Positions 24,870 through 33,571 of a DNA stretch of 64,000 bases are shown one piece after another. The notes beneath the pieces are model-generated. The model worked only from the letters and a program-made list of their open reading frames with translations. It had not been told where the DNA came from and ran no database searches. Each line of letters starts with the position of its first letter. The stretch's first letter is position 1. Position numbers and translations under genes: made by a program. This stretch comes from Umezawaea sp042738955 (lineage in GTDB: Bacteria > Actinomycetota > Actinomycetes > Mycobacteriales > Pseudonocardiaceae): assembly GCF_042738955.1 (NCBI RefSeq), contig NZ_JBHYHC010000001.1:186001-250000 (forward strand), read 5' to 3'.

Positions 24870-25711
24870 CTCGAGCGACCGGAATGGGTGAGGACCACGT
24901 CCACGGCCTCGCGCAACGAGTGCACCCGCTGGGCCCCGAACGGCAGCGGCACGCGGTGCCAGCCGGGACCGCCGAGCAGCACGGGCGTCCGCGCGGCGAC
25001 CTTCGCCACCGGGGCGAGCCGCGCGAGCACGGGGTCGTGCGCCCACAGCAGCACGCACTGCGGCGCCAGCACGTCCAGGGCCCCCATCAGCGCCGACGGC
25101 GGCACGCGGGCCCCGAGGTTGCGCGACGCGCAGCCGCGTTCGGCCAGCGCCGCCGAGAGGGCGTCCAACGGCAGCGTGTGCAGCTCCTCGGGCACGGCCG
25201 CCAGCAGCGCGGGCAGCCTGCCGCCCTCCAGGGGGTCGCCGACGCGGTGCAGGACGCTCACCACGGCGCTGCTGGCGACGTGCTCGACACCGATGCCGCC
25301 ACCCTCCTCGGTGGCACGTTCCCCCAGTTCGACGAGGAACGGCATCAGCACGGACTCCCACGCGTCGACCACGCCCAGCGCGCCGACCAGCTCGGTCGTC
25401 AGCCTGCCGAGGCGGGGCGCGTCCAGCTGGGTGGAGGCGCGGATGAAGTCGTGGACCGTGGGGACGGGCCCCGCGCCGCCGCGGGCCATGGTCGCCGCCG
25501 CGGCCGGGGAGATGCCCTGGCCGGTGAGTTCCAGCATCCGCCGCAGCGCGGCCACGTCGACGTCGTCGTACCGGCGGTGCTTGCCCTCCTCGCGCGTGCG
25601 CGGGCCGAGTCCGTAGCGCCGGTCCCAGGTCCGCAGCGTCGTGGGCGAGATGCCGAGCGTGCGCGCCACCGCACCCGCGCTCCAGCGGGCGCCGTCGCTC
25701 ACGATGATCAC
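24866..25711 (-). CDS. MerR-family regulator with cobalamin-binding-like C-terminus
   Basis: About 281 aa. The MerR DNA-binding domain begins WSAGAVARTLGISPTTLRTWDRRYG (about residues 8-32) with the wing at EGKHRRYDD. The rest resembles a B12-binding helical plus Rossmann region (LEHVASSAVVSVLHRVG, PEELHTLPLDALSAALAERG, APQCVLLWAHDPV). The strict ExH/DxHxxG ligand motif of CarH/LitR photoreceptors is not clear: EELHTLPL is the nearest. It may be a degenerate family member that no longer binds cobalamin. The start is uncertain: GTG 25711 or GTG 25702. Same strand as the DUF742 gene upstream. Confidence 0.85.
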   Translation of the reverse strand: MIIVSDGARWSAGAVARTLGISPTTLRTWDRRYGLGPRTREEGKHRRYDDVDVAALRRMLELTGQGISPAAAATMARGGAGPVPTVHDFIRASTQLDAPRLGRLTTELVGALGVVDAWESVLMPFLVELGERATEEGGGIGVEHVASSAVVSVLHRVGDPLEGGRLPALLAAVPEELHTLPLDALSAALAERGCASRNLGARVPPSALMGALDVLAPQCVLLWAHDPVLARLAPVAKVAARTPVLLGGPGWHRVPLPFGAQRVHSLREAVDVVLTHSGRSS

Positions 25712-25758
25712 CGCCGGGTGGGTGGGCGTTACCTCTTCCGGAGGAGAAGCATAGGCCG

Positions 25759-26499
25759 TCAGAGGCGGCGGAGTCCGCTCAGAACCCGCTCCAGCAGCAC
25801 CAGGTCGGCCTGACCGCCCACCGAGCCGCCGTTGGTCTCGTGCACCGAGACGACGCCCATCTCGATCAGGTCGCTGAGCAGCACCCGAGCCACGCCGAGC
25901 GGCACGGACAGCACCGCCGACACCTCGGCCACCGACCGGGGCAGCACGCACATCTCCACGATCGACCGCTGCTCCGGGCTCGTCGACCGCATCGCGGTGT
26001 GCACGCCGGACTCCTCGACCGAGATCAACGTCTCCAGCCGCAGGTCCACGTTCGCCGTCGTGCGGCCACCGGTCCACGCGTACGGGCGGACCAGCGACTT
26101 GCCGGTCTCCTCGTAGTGGTCCGGCTCGGGGAGCGGCTCCTCGTGGGCCGGTTCCTCGCGGGCCACCGGGATGGGCACCGTGACCTCGACCGGAGCGGGT
26201 TCCGGCTCCGGCTCGGGTTCCTCCTGCAACGCCCGCTGCACGGCGGCGGACCCGAACCGCGCGCCCGTCTGCCCGACCTCGCCGCGCAGCGACCGCCTGG
26301 CCTTGCGGGGCTTCGGCATCTTCGGCGGCGCCAGGTGCTCGGGCTCGTACGCGGCCTCGACGTCCTCCTCGAGTTCGCGCCGCAGCGCGGACGACCCGAA
26401 GCGCGCGCCGGTCACCCCGACCTCGCCGCGCAACGATCGACGCCGCTTGCGCCCGCCACCGGCCGAACCTAACTCCGCGCCGTCCACAATGACCACCAC
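25759..26499 (-). CDS. DUF742 (CvnC-like) protein with a duplicated SLRGEVG-TGARFGS motif
   Basis: 246 aa. The C-terminal half (about 130-246) is DUF742: SLVRPYAWTGGRT, LETLISVEESG, EQRSIVEMC, PRSVAEVSAVLSVPLGVARVLLSDL. The N-terminal half holds two copies, about 50 residues apart, of RRSLRGEVGxTGARFGSxA, separated by basic and acidic stretches, then a Glu/Pro-rich linker. DUF742 proteins normally form conservons with a kinase, a roadblock protein and a small GTPase; none of those is adjacent here. GTG start with alternatives within a few codons. Its role is unknown beyond probable membership of GTPase signalling. Confidence 0.85.
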   Translation of the reverse strand: MVVIVDGAELGSAGGGRKRRRSLRGEVGVTGARFGSSALRRELEEDVEAAYEPEHLAPPKMPKPRKARRSLRGEVGQTGARFGSAAVQRALQEEPEPEPEPAPVEVTVPIPVAREEPAHEEPLPEPDHYEETGKSLVRPYAWTGGRTTANVDLRLETLISVEESGVHTAMRSTSPEQRSIVEMCVLPRSVAEVSAVLSVPLGVARVLLSDLIEMGVVSVHETNGGSVGGQADLVLLERVLSGLRRL

Positions 26500-26592
26500 G
26501 TCGCCACCCAGAGTGCATCGTCCGTCACGGCAACGGTAGACGGAACGGCGATCCGATCATTGCGGGCAGGTTTCGACCTCGTGTTTTCCTCG

Positions 26593-26787
26593 TTACCGGG
26601 AAGGCTTCTTCCGCAGTCCGCTCACGGCCAGCGTCAGGCCGCCGATGACGGCCAGCAGGCCGATCGCGGTCCACAGCTGCTGCCCGGTCATGAAGCTGCC
26701 CTTGATCACGTTCAACCCCTGGAGGGTCCACACGGACCCGACCAGCACGAGCAGCACGCCCACCACCACTGACACCCACTTGTTCAT
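26593..26787 (-). CDS. Small two-helix membrane protein, unknown
   Basis: 64 aa: MNKWVSVVVGVLLVLVGSVW forms a first membrane helix, LWTAIGLLAVIGGLTLAVSG a second, with a basic C-terminal LRKKPSR facing the cytoplasm. Small actinobacterial proteins of this layout are common and uncharacterised. Divergent from the S4-domain gene, with only 22 nt between the two start codons, so their promoters must overlap. Confidence 0.7.
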   Translation of the reverse strand: MNKWVSVVVGVLLVLVGSVWTLQGLNVIKGSFMTGQQLWTAIGLLAVIGGLTLAVSGLRKKPSR

Positions 26788-26809
26788 GGTCAAGTCGTAC
26801 CATGGGCGG

Positions 26810-27040
26810 ATGAGCAAGCCGCCCATCCGAGACGTGCAGATCGCCGACGACATGATCAGGTTGGGGCAGTTCCTCAAACTGGCGGGCCTGGCCGAGGACG
26901 GCTCGCACGCCAAGGAGCTGATCGACGCCGACGAGGTCACCGTCAACGGCCGCCTGGAGACCCGTCGCGGCGCGCAGCTCCACAACGGCGACGTCGTCGC
27001 GGTCGGCGACGAACGGGCGCGCTTGCACGCCGCGGTCTGA
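26810..27040 (+). CDS. Small S4-domain RNA-binding protein
   Basis: 76 aa, essentially a single S4 fold of the YbcJ/YaaA type: IRLGQFLKLAGLAEDGSHAKELIDADEVTVNGRLETRRGAQLHNGDVV contains the alpha-L helix-strand core and the VNGxxExRRGxxL turn. Binds structured RNA, probably at the ribosome. Starts at ATG 26810. It overlaps no neighbour and ends 6 nt before the convergent LysR stop. Confidence 0.9.
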   Translation: MSKPPIRDVQIADDMIRLGQFLKLAGLAEDGSHAKELIDADEVTVNGRLETRRGAQLHNGDVVAVGDERARLHAAV

Positions 27041-27046
27041 TCGGGG

Positions 27047-27964
27047 TCACCACCGGGTCGCGATGTCCCCGGCGACGTCGTGCAGCAGGTCGAGGAAGGC
27101 GGCGACCAACGGCGTGGCCGTCGTGTCGGCGGGCGCGACCGCGTAGAGCTCGCGGTGCAGCCCCGGCGCTTCGAGTTCGCGGTGAGTAGTCCCCGCGACC
27201 CCGGTCAACGCCAGCCGTGAGACGAGCGCGACCCCGATCCCCGTGCCCACGAGTGCCTGGGCGACGTCGTAGGACTGGGTCTGGAACCGCACCTGCGGCA
27301 CGAACCCCGCGTCCGCGGCGACCCGGTCGAACTGCGTCCGCGCGTCGTGCCCGGACTCGATCGTCACCCACGCCTCGTCGCGCAGCAGGTCGAGCCGCAG
27401 GGCCTTTCCCGGTTCGGCCGCCAACGGGTGGTCGTCGGGCAGGACGACGACCAACGGGTCGCGCAGGAGTTCGTGGACCTCGACGTGCGACGGCGGCATC
27501 GGAGCCGCGTCCCACGCGGCGATCACCGCCACGTCGAGCCTGCCCGCCGCGACCTCGTCCACCCCCTGCGTCGAGGAGATGTCCACAATGGACAGATCAG
27601 CGTCGGGGTGGCGGTGCCGCAGCGCGGTCAACGCCGGGGGCAGCAGATGCCGTGCCGCCGCTTGGAAAGCGCCGATCCGCAGCCGCTTGGCCAGGTGACC
27701 GAGCAACGCCGCCAACGCCGTCGCGGCCAGCTCCGCCTCCTCCTCGATCACCCGCCCGTGCCGCGCGAGCACGGCCCCGGCGGCGGTGAGCGTCGCCCCG
27801 CGCGGCCCGCGCACCACCAACGTCGTCCGGTGGTCGCGCTCGGCCTTGGCGACCTGCTGGGTCACCGCGGCGGGCGTGAGCGCCAGGGCGTGGGCCGCGG
27901 CCGAGAGCGACCCGAGCCGGTCGATCAACGCCAGGAGGCGCAGTTGACCCGGATCGATGGGCAT
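27047..27964 (-). CDS. LysR-family regulator (ArgP/LysG-like)
   Basis: 305 aa. HTH at the N-terminus (LRLLALIDRLGSLSAAAHALALTPAAVTQQVAKAE) and a LysR substrate-binding domain (KRLRIGAFQAAARHLLPPAL, DVAVIAAWDA, DDHPLAAE). Divergent from a LysE-family exporter 71 nt away, the arrangement of lysG-lysE in corynebacteria. It therefore probably activates the exporter when its amino acid accumulates; the ligand is not visible in sequence. Confidence 0.92.
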   Translation of the reverse strand: MPIDPGQLRLLALIDRLGSLSAAAHALALTPAAVTQQVAKAERDHRTTLVVRGPRGATLTAAGAVLARHGRVIEEEAELAATALAALLGHLAKRLRIGAFQAAARHLLPPALTALRHRHPDADLSIVDISSTQGVDEVAAGRLDVAVIAAWDAAPMPPSHVEVHELLRDPLVVVLPDDHPLAAEPGKALRLDLLRDEAWVTIESGHDARTQFDRVAADAGFVPQVRFQTQSYDVAQALVGTGIGVALVSRLALTGVAGTTHRELEAPGLHRELYAVAPADTTATPLVAAFLDLLHDVAGDIATRW

Positions 27965-28035
27965 GCAGAAATCTTACGACCGGCGACACTTTTTCGGCAT
28001 TCTCTTCACGCCGGTGGTCGCCCAGGCTTGCCCGC

Positions 28036-28635
28036 ATGCCCGTTCACCTCCCCCTCTTCGTGCTCACGACCTGGCTGCTGGCGATGGTGCCCGGCGCGGG
28101 CCAGGCCCTGATGGTCCGGCAAACGCTGGCGGGCGGCCGTCGAGCGGCGTGGGCGACCATCGCGGGCACCTGCACCGGCCTCCTGCTCTGGACCACGGCC
28201 GCCGCGGCAGGCCTGTCGGCCGTCCTGCTGGCGAACCCCGCCGCCTACACGGCCGTCCGCATCGCGGGCGGCATCGTCCTGGCAGGCCTCGGCATCAGCA
28301 CCCTGCTGTCCACCCGCTCGCCTTCCCCGACTCCCGGCCCCCGTTGGGGCGGCTACGCGGTGGGCCTGGCCACGAACCTCGGCAACCCCAAGGCGGGCGT
28401 GTTCGCGATCTCCCTGCTGCCGCAGTTCATCACCGCTAACGGCCCGGTCCTCCTGTCCAGCCTCGCCCTGGGCGCGCTGTGGGCCCTCGTCACGGCCGCC
28501 TGGTACCTCCTGTTCACCCTCGCCGTGGACCGCGGCCGGGCGTTGGCGGGCAAGCCCTCGGTCCAACGCCGCTTGCGGCTGATCACCGGGGGAGTGCTGA
28601 TCCTCCTGGGCGCGGCCGTCACGGCAGGCGCGTAG
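28036..28635 (+). CDS. LysE-family amino-acid exporter
   Basis: 199 aa with about six hydrophobic segments. The N-terminal LLAMVPGAGQALMVRQTLAGGRRAAWATIAGTCTGLL carries the family's P-G-x(9)-G-x(3)-G pattern, and NLGNPKAGVFAISLLPQF is the conserved second signature. Exports an amino acid or related small molecule across the cytoplasmic membrane. Divergent from the LysR gene. It is followed by a long non-coding region, so the transcript probably ends soon after. Confidence 0.92.
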   Translation: MPVHLPLFVLTTWLLAMVPGAGQALMVRQTLAGGRRAAWATIAGTCTGLLLWTTAAAAGLSAVLLANPAAYTAVRIAGGIVLAGLGISTLLSTRSPSPTPGPRWGGYAVGLATNLGNPKAGVFAISLLPQFITANGPVLLSSLALGALWALVTAAWYLLFTLAVDRGRALAGKPSVQRRLRLITGGVLILLGAAVTAGA

Positions 28636-28747
28636 CGCGATCGGCTCGCTGCTTCCGGGCACGACCTCCGCGCTGGACTCGCGAGTGTCCCGGTGCCGCC
28701 AAGGGGCGCGGTCGGCTTGGTCGAACTGTCGTACTCCTGCCCTAGTG

Positions 28748-28800
28748 TGGAATTCCGGGGGCCCATCCCTCGCGCGCGTGCGGGGGTCCCCCCGATTCCA
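28748..28800. repeat. Inverted repeat TGGAAT...ATTCCA with G/C-run stem
   Basis: TGGAAT (28748) and CGGGGG pair with CCCCCCG and ATTCCA (ending 28800), with a two-base bulge and an inner GC-rich loop. A further GGAATCGG lies about 50 bp downstream and could form an alternative pairing. It may terminate lysE transcription or be a regulatory structure; there is no T-run. Confidence 0.45.
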
Positions 28801-29326
28801 GGCTACGGGTGGGGTACGACATTTTCGGGTCCCCGTGCCCGTTCAAGATCGTTGGGGAATCGGGTGGCGTGATCGACATTCCTGCGCTCGGCGGATCCCT
28901 TCGCGCCGTGAGGTCACTAGGGTTAAAACGAGTGGGGCTCACGTTCGCTGAGGAGAGGGGGCGGGGGTGGTCGGGGTGGTGGGGTCCGGGGTTTCCGCGT
29001 GTTGTGGGAACGGGGGATCGCGCGGAGGCGGGAACGGGTCCGGTGGATACCTCGGGGTCGTCGTCGGTTCGGGTGATCAATACGAGGGGCGCTCGGCTTT
29101 TGGGGGATTTGCGGTGGGGCTGTCCGGGGTTGGTCGGCATGGGCCGCCCGGTCGTCCTCGGTAGGGTCCGAAGTGACGTGAAACACCCCGCACGCAGGGG
29201 AACGTCCGAATCGCGCGCTTGAGGATGATGTGCGCCACATCGTCGATCTAACGCTTGATCGCCCGCGTACCGCGCGTACCGCCAACCGGGCGTTGACGTT
29301 TCTTCGTCGGTTACCAGAACGCTATG

Positions 29327-29349
29327 GGCAGTTGCTCTGAATAGCTGCC
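29327..29349. repeat. 23-bp dyad in the exopolysaccharide leader
   Basis: GGCAGTT and AGCTGCC, 6 of 7 bases complementary, flank a 9-bp centre TGCTCTGAA-like spacer about 470 bp upstream of the first exopolysaccharide gene. A possible operator; nothing in the sequence identifies the protein. Confidence 0.3.
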
Positions 29350-29817
29350 TCCGTTGCGTGAATGGGTGACCGCGCAGAGCGGCCGTCCTCTTGGGACAAG
29401 GGTCTTTTGGCCTATTAAGTGCCTCCGTACGCCGGCCGGGTGAACTCTACTCACGGTGGGTGTAACGCGAAGTCGAGTCGGAACGATATGTCGGGGGACT
29501 CAGCCCGTTTTGGCACTTTGTAGGGGTCTTCGCGACGGTTTGGAGTAACGCGACCGCAACTGGTAATGGACCGTCACCCGTCGTCACTCCACGACCCTGC
29601 CGGGTCACTTCCGAACATTTTCTATCCCGGACCCGACACGGCGTGTAACGCCCGCCGTCGGCCGAGCGAATGAGGGTTTGCAAGCGCCGGTTCATCACGG
29701 GAAAAGGTGCACTGGCGACGCGAGAGCTTCGTCAACCAATTGCCGTACCACGCGGGTCCTCGGGGGTGCCCTGCGAACGCGCACGTCCGAACCGGCTGAA
29801 CCGGGGGAGAACCAACG

Positions 29818-31314
29818 ATGAGCGAGCAGGTCCAGCCCACACGACGGAGACCCGTCGTGGGGATCACCTCCACCGACACCAGAGGGTCGACGAGGACGAC
29901 GCACCCCCCGGTCGCCGCCTGGGAGTCGCGGTACCGCCGGGGTGTGGTCCTCGGTGACGTGCTGGCGACCGTCCTCGTCATCGTGGCCTTCGGCGGTCTC
30001 ATGGCGGCCCGGCACAGCGCGTTCGTGCCGATGTCGATCGTCACCCTCGAGGTCCTCACGGTCGCCGTGGTCCTCGGTTCCCTCTACCTCAGCCGCGTGT
30101 GGAACCCGAACGTCCTCGGCCAGGGCGCGGAGGAGTTCCGCCGCCTCGGCAAGGGGCTGTTCGCCTCGGTCGTCGCGCTCGGTTTCGGCGCGCTCGCCGT
30201 GGACATCCCCGGCGCCCGCCTCTGGGTGTTCGTGGTCGCCCCGGCCATCGCCCTCGTCGTCTTCCCCCTCCGCTACCTGCTCCGCAGGCCTCTGCACCGC
30301 GCGCGCTCCGAAGGACGCTGCCTGCTGCCGGTGCTCGCCGCGGGGAACGTGGCCACGGTCGGGGACCTGATCACCCGCACCCGCAAGGCCCCGCACCTCG
30401 GGTGGCGGGTCGACGCCATCTGCACCCTGGACGGCCGGGCCGCGCTCGGCATCGACCTGGAGGGCGTGCCGGTCGTCGGCCGCTTCCGCGACCTCGCCGA
30501 CCAGGTCCGCCGCGGCGGCTACCGGATCGTCGCCGTCACGCCGGACGCCTACTGGACCCCCCGCCGCCTCCAGCAGCTCGCCTGGGACCTCGAGGGCACC
30601 GGCACCGAGATGGTCGTCGCCCCCGCCCTCATGGACTTCGCCGGCCCGCGCCTGCACGTCACCGGCGTGCTCGGCATGCCGCTGCTGCGGGTCAGCGAGC
30701 CCGCGTTCACCGGCTTCCGCCGCGCGATCAAGGCCAGCGTCGACCGCATCGGCGCCATCGCGCTCGTCCTGGCGTTCGCGCCGCTGCTCCTGCTCGTGTC
30801 CGCCGCCGTCATGATCGACAGCCGGGGCCCGGTGTTCTACCGGCAGCGCCGCGTCGGCAAGGACGGCGCGGAGTTCACGATCGTCAAGTTCCGCACCATG
30901 GTCACGAACGCCGACGCGCTGCGCACCAAGCTGGCGGCCGTCAACGAGGGCTCCGGCGTGCTGTTCAAGATGCGCAAGGACCCCCGCGTGACCAAGGTCG
31001 GCCGCCTGCTGCGCCGCTACTCGATCGACGAGCTGCCGCAGCTGCTCAACGTGCTCACCGGCACCATGTCGCTGGTCGGACCCCGGCCGCCGCTGCCGGA
31101 GGAGTCCGCGAAGTACGCCCCCGAAGTGCGCCGCCGCCTGCTGGTGAAGCCCGGTCTGACCGGGTTGTGGCAGGTCAGCGGCCGCAGTGACCTCTCGTGG
31201 GAAGAGTCCGTCCGACTCGACCTTCGCTATGTCGAGGACTGGTCGCTCGCCCTCGACGCGCTCATCTTGTGGAAGACCTTCCGGGCCGTGTTCGGCGGCC
31301 AGGGGGCTTACTGA
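29818..31314 (+). CDS. Polyprenyl-phosphate sugar-1-phosphate transferase (WbaP-type), first exopolysaccharide gene
   Basis: 498 aa. Four or five N-terminal membrane helices (to about 150), a CoA-binding-like central domain, another helix (IGAIALVLAFAPLLLLVSAAVM near 320), and the cytoplasmic catalytic domain: GPVFYRQRRVGKDGAEF, KFRTM, SIDELPQLLNVLTGTMSLVGPRPP and PGLTGLWQVSGRSD. It transfers a hexose-1-phosphate from a UDP-sugar to undecaprenyl phosphate and so starts repeat-unit assembly. Full length for the family. It leads a co-directional run of polysaccharide genes after a 1.2-kb leader. Confidence 0.95.
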   Translation: MSEQVQPTRRRPVVGITSTDTRGSTRTTHPPVAAWESRYRRGVVLGDVLATVLVIVAFGGLMAARHSAFVPMSIVTLEVLTVAVVLGSLYLSRVWNPNVLGQGAEEFRRLGKGLFASVVALGFGALAVDIPGARLWVFVVAPAIALVVFPLRYLLRRPLHRARSEGRCLLPVLAAGNVATVGDLITRTRKAPHLGWRVDAICTLDGRAALGIDLEGVPVVGRFRDLADQVRRGGYRIVAVTPDAYWTPRRLQQLAWDLEGTGTEMVVAPALMDFAGPRLHVTGVLGMPLLRVSEPAFTGFRRAIKASVDRIGAIALVLAFAPLLLLVSAAVMIDSRGPVFYRQRRVGKDGAEFTIVKFRTMVTNADALRTKLAAVNEGSGVLFKMRKDPRVTKVGRLLRRYSIDELPQLLNVLTGTMSLVGPRPPLPEESAKYAPEVRRRLLVKPGLTGLWQVSGRSDLSWEESVRLDLRYVEDWSLALDALILWKTFRAVFGGQGAY

Positions 31315-31316
31315 CA

Positions 31317-32378
31317 ATGGAAAGGGACGACGTGACGCCGATCGGCATCGCCGTGATCGGCGCGGGTTATTGGGGCCCGAACCTCGTGCGCAACGCACAG
31401 GCGACCCCAGGGCTGAACCTGCGCTACCTCTGCGACCTCGACGTGGAGCGCGCCCGCCGCGTGCTCGGCGAGTACTCGACGGTCGCCGTGTCCGGCTCGC
31501 TCGACGACGTGCTGGCCGACCCGGAGGTGGCCGCCGTCGCGATCGCCACCCCGGCCGCCACCCACCTCCCGGTCGCGATGGCCGCGCTGGAGGCGGGCAA
31601 GCACGTGCTCGTGGAGAAGCCGTTGGCGGCGAACTTCGCCGACGGCCGCAAGCTGGTCGAGGCCGCGGAGAGCCGCGGCCTGACCCTGATGCTCGACCAC
31701 ACCTTCTGCTACACCCCGGCCGTGAGCCACCTGCGCGAGCTCGTGCGCGGCGGCGAGCTGGGGGAGGTCCAGTACATCGACTCGGTGCGGATCAACCTCG
31801 GGCTGGTGCAGCCGGACGTCGACGTGCTGTGGGACCTGGCCCCGCACGACCTGTCGATCTTCGAGGCGATCCTGCCGGACGACGTGCGGCCGGTCGAGGT
31901 GTCCGCGCACGGCTCCGACCCCATCGGGGCGGGCCACGCGTGCGTCGCGCACCTGACCCTGAGGCTGTCCAACGGGTCCATCACGCACGTGCACGTGAAC
32001 TGGCTGTCCCCCACCAAGATCCGCACGATGGTCATCGGCGGCTCGAACCGCACGGTGGTGTGGGACGACCTCAACCCGACGCAGCGCCTGTCCATCTACG
32101 ACAGGGGCGTCGACCGCGAGCGCGAGCACAAGATCATCTCCTACCGCACCGGCGACATGGTGGCCCCCGCGCTGCCCGAGCGCGAGGCGCTGCGCGGCGT
32201 CATGGCGGAGTTCGCGGCCTCGATCACCGAGGGCCGCCCGCCGCTGACCGACGGCCGCGCGGGACTGCGCGTGCTGGCGATCCTGGAGGCGGCGTCCGAG
32301 AGCTTGGCCAACGGCGGGGCGTTCGTCCCCGTCCAGCAGGTGGACCGACCGACGAGCAGTGGAGGCACGACCTCATGA
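31317..32378 (+). CDS. Gfo/Idh/MocA-family sugar dehydrogenase
   Basis: 353 aa. Rossmann NAD motif GIAVIGAGYWGPNLVRN at the N-terminus, AIATPAATH and the catalytic EKPLA with Lys, then the alpha/beta substrate domain (MLDHTFCYTPAV, DLAPHDLSIFE with the family's DxGxH-like DLAPHD). WlbA/WbpB relatives oxidise a nucleotide sugar at C3 to prepare amino-sugar formation; the two aminotransferases in this locus make that role likely. ATG 31317 used; GTG 31332 with AAAGGG upstream is possible. Overlaps the next gene by ATGA. Confidence 0.92.
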   Translation: MERDDVTPIGIAVIGAGYWGPNLVRNAQATPGLNLRYLCDLDVERARRVLGEYSTVAVSGSLDDVLADPEVAAVAIATPAATHLPVAMAALEAGKHVLVEKPLAANFADGRKLVEAAESRGLTLMLDHTFCYTPAVSHLRELVRGGELGEVQYIDSVRINLGLVQPDVDVLWDLAPHDLSIFEAILPDDVRPVEVSAHGSDPIGAGHACVAHLTLRLSNGSITHVHVNWLSPTKIRTMVIGGSNRTVVWDDLNPTQRLSIYDRGVDREREHKIISYRTGDMVAPALPEREALRGVMAEFAASITEGRPPLTDGRAGLRVLAILEAASESLANGGAFVPVQQVDRPTSSGGTTS

Positions 32379-33355
32379 CGGCACAGCCCATTTCCGGTCA
32401 GCGGGCGCTGGTCACCGGCGGAGCGGGCACGATCGGCTCCGCGGTGGTCGACCAGCTCGTCGCCGCCGGGGCGGCCGAGGTGGTCGTCCTCGACAACTTC
32501 GTCCGCGGCCGCCGGGAGAACCTGGCCGACGCCGCGGCGAGCGGCCGGGTGACCGTCGTGGACGGTGACATCAACGACCGCGCGCTCGTCGGCGAGCTGA
32601 CCGAGGGAATCGACCTCGTCTTCCACCTCGCCGCGATCCGCATCACCCAGTGCGCCGAGGAACCGCGGCTCGCGCTGGAGTGCCTCGTGGACGGGACGTT
32701 CACCGTCCTGGAGGCCGCCGCGGCGGCGGGCGTGAAGAAGGTCATCGCGTCCTCGTCGGCGTCGGTGTACGGCCTCGCGGAGACGTTCCCGACGACCGAG
32801 CGCCACCACCCGTACAACAACGACACCTTCTACGGCGCCGCCAAGGCGTTCAACGAGGGCATGCTGCGCAGCTTCCACGCCATGAACGGCCTGGACTACG
32901 TGGCCCTGCGGTACTTCAACGTGTACGGGCCGCGAATGGACGTGCACGGGCTGTACACCGAGGTGCTCATCCGGTGGATGGAGCGCATCAACAAGGGCGA
33001 GCCGCCGCTGATCTTCGGCGACGGCGCGCAGACGATGGACTTCGTCCACGTGCACGACATCGCCCGCGCCAACATCCTGGCGGCGCGCGCGGACGTGACG
33101 GACACCGTGTACAACATCGCCAGCTCCCAGGAGACCAGCCTCAAGGGCCTCGCCCTGGAGCTGTTGTCCGCCATGGGATCGGACCTGGCGCTGGAGCACG
33201 GGCCTGAACGCAAGGTGAACGGTGTGACCCGCCGCCTGGCGGACATCAGCGCCGCCGCGCGGGAACTGGGCTGGAAGCCGGAGATCGAGCTGGCGGACGG
33301 CCTCCGGGGGCTCGTGGCGTGGTGGGCGGAGGAGTCCGCCAAGCGCGCTGAGTGA
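32375..33355 (+). CDS. NAD-dependent sugar epimerase/dehydratase
   Basis: 326 aa extended SDR: GGAGTIGSAVVDQL cofactor motif, DGDIND, HLAAIRITQCAEEPRLALE, SSSASVYG with the catalytic Ser/Thr region, and YGAAK (YxxxK), then RYFNVYGPRM. These fit UDP-glucose 4-epimerase or UDP-glucuronate decarboxylase/epimerase-type enzymes that act on nucleotide sugars for the polymer. Exact chemistry cannot be decided by eye. The start overlaps the preceding stop as ATGA. Confidence 0.93.
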   Translation: MTAQPISGQRALVTGGAGTIGSAVVDQLVAAGAAEVVVLDNFVRGRRENLADAAASGRVTVVDGDINDRALVGELTEGIDLVFHLAAIRITQCAEEPRLALECLVDGTFTVLEAAAAAGVKKVIASSSASVYGLAETFPTTERHHPYNNDTFYGAAKAFNEGMLRSFHAMNGLDYVALRYFNVYGPRMDVHGLYTEVLIRWMERINKGEPPLIFGDGAQTMDFVHVHDIARANILAARADVTDTVYNIASSQETSLKGLALELLSAMGSDLALEHGPERKVNGVTRRLADISAAARELGWKPEIELADGLRGLVAWWAEESAKRAE

Positions 33356-33571
33356 CCACAGAGGACCGCTTGGGCGAGCACTGCTGCGGTTGAACAACTT
33401 TCGGCCCGCTACCCGCCAAACGTTGTAACGATGAGTGGTCTTCATCCGAACAACAACCCGAGTGATATTCGCGGCGCGTGACCACCGGTGGGGAGCCGGG
33501 AGGTCCCGCCGGGCGGCTGGATCCCTGGGGTCGTAATCGTTGTGCGTGGCGGCTTTGAGAGGCGGACGGCC

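Larger units (their letters stand above)
28636..29817. other. 1.2-kb non-coding leader of the exopolysaccharide locus
   Basis: No reading frame here has convincing codon use or a family match. The first part is G-rich with inverted repeats around GGAATCGG/CCGATTCC (28748-28800 and again near 28855). The second part (29250-29820) is clearly less GC-rich, like a promoter region, and holds GTAACG three times (29462, 29545, 29645), GGTTACC near 29310 and a dyad at 29327-29349. It probably carries the promoter and a long 5' leader of the sugar-transferase gene. Confidence 0.55.

Noticed and set aside
28809..29222. A 137-codon open frame in the leader region
   Set aside because: No family match, Gly/Arg/Trp-rich composition, no ribosome-binding site, and overlapping inverted repeats; treated as non-coding.
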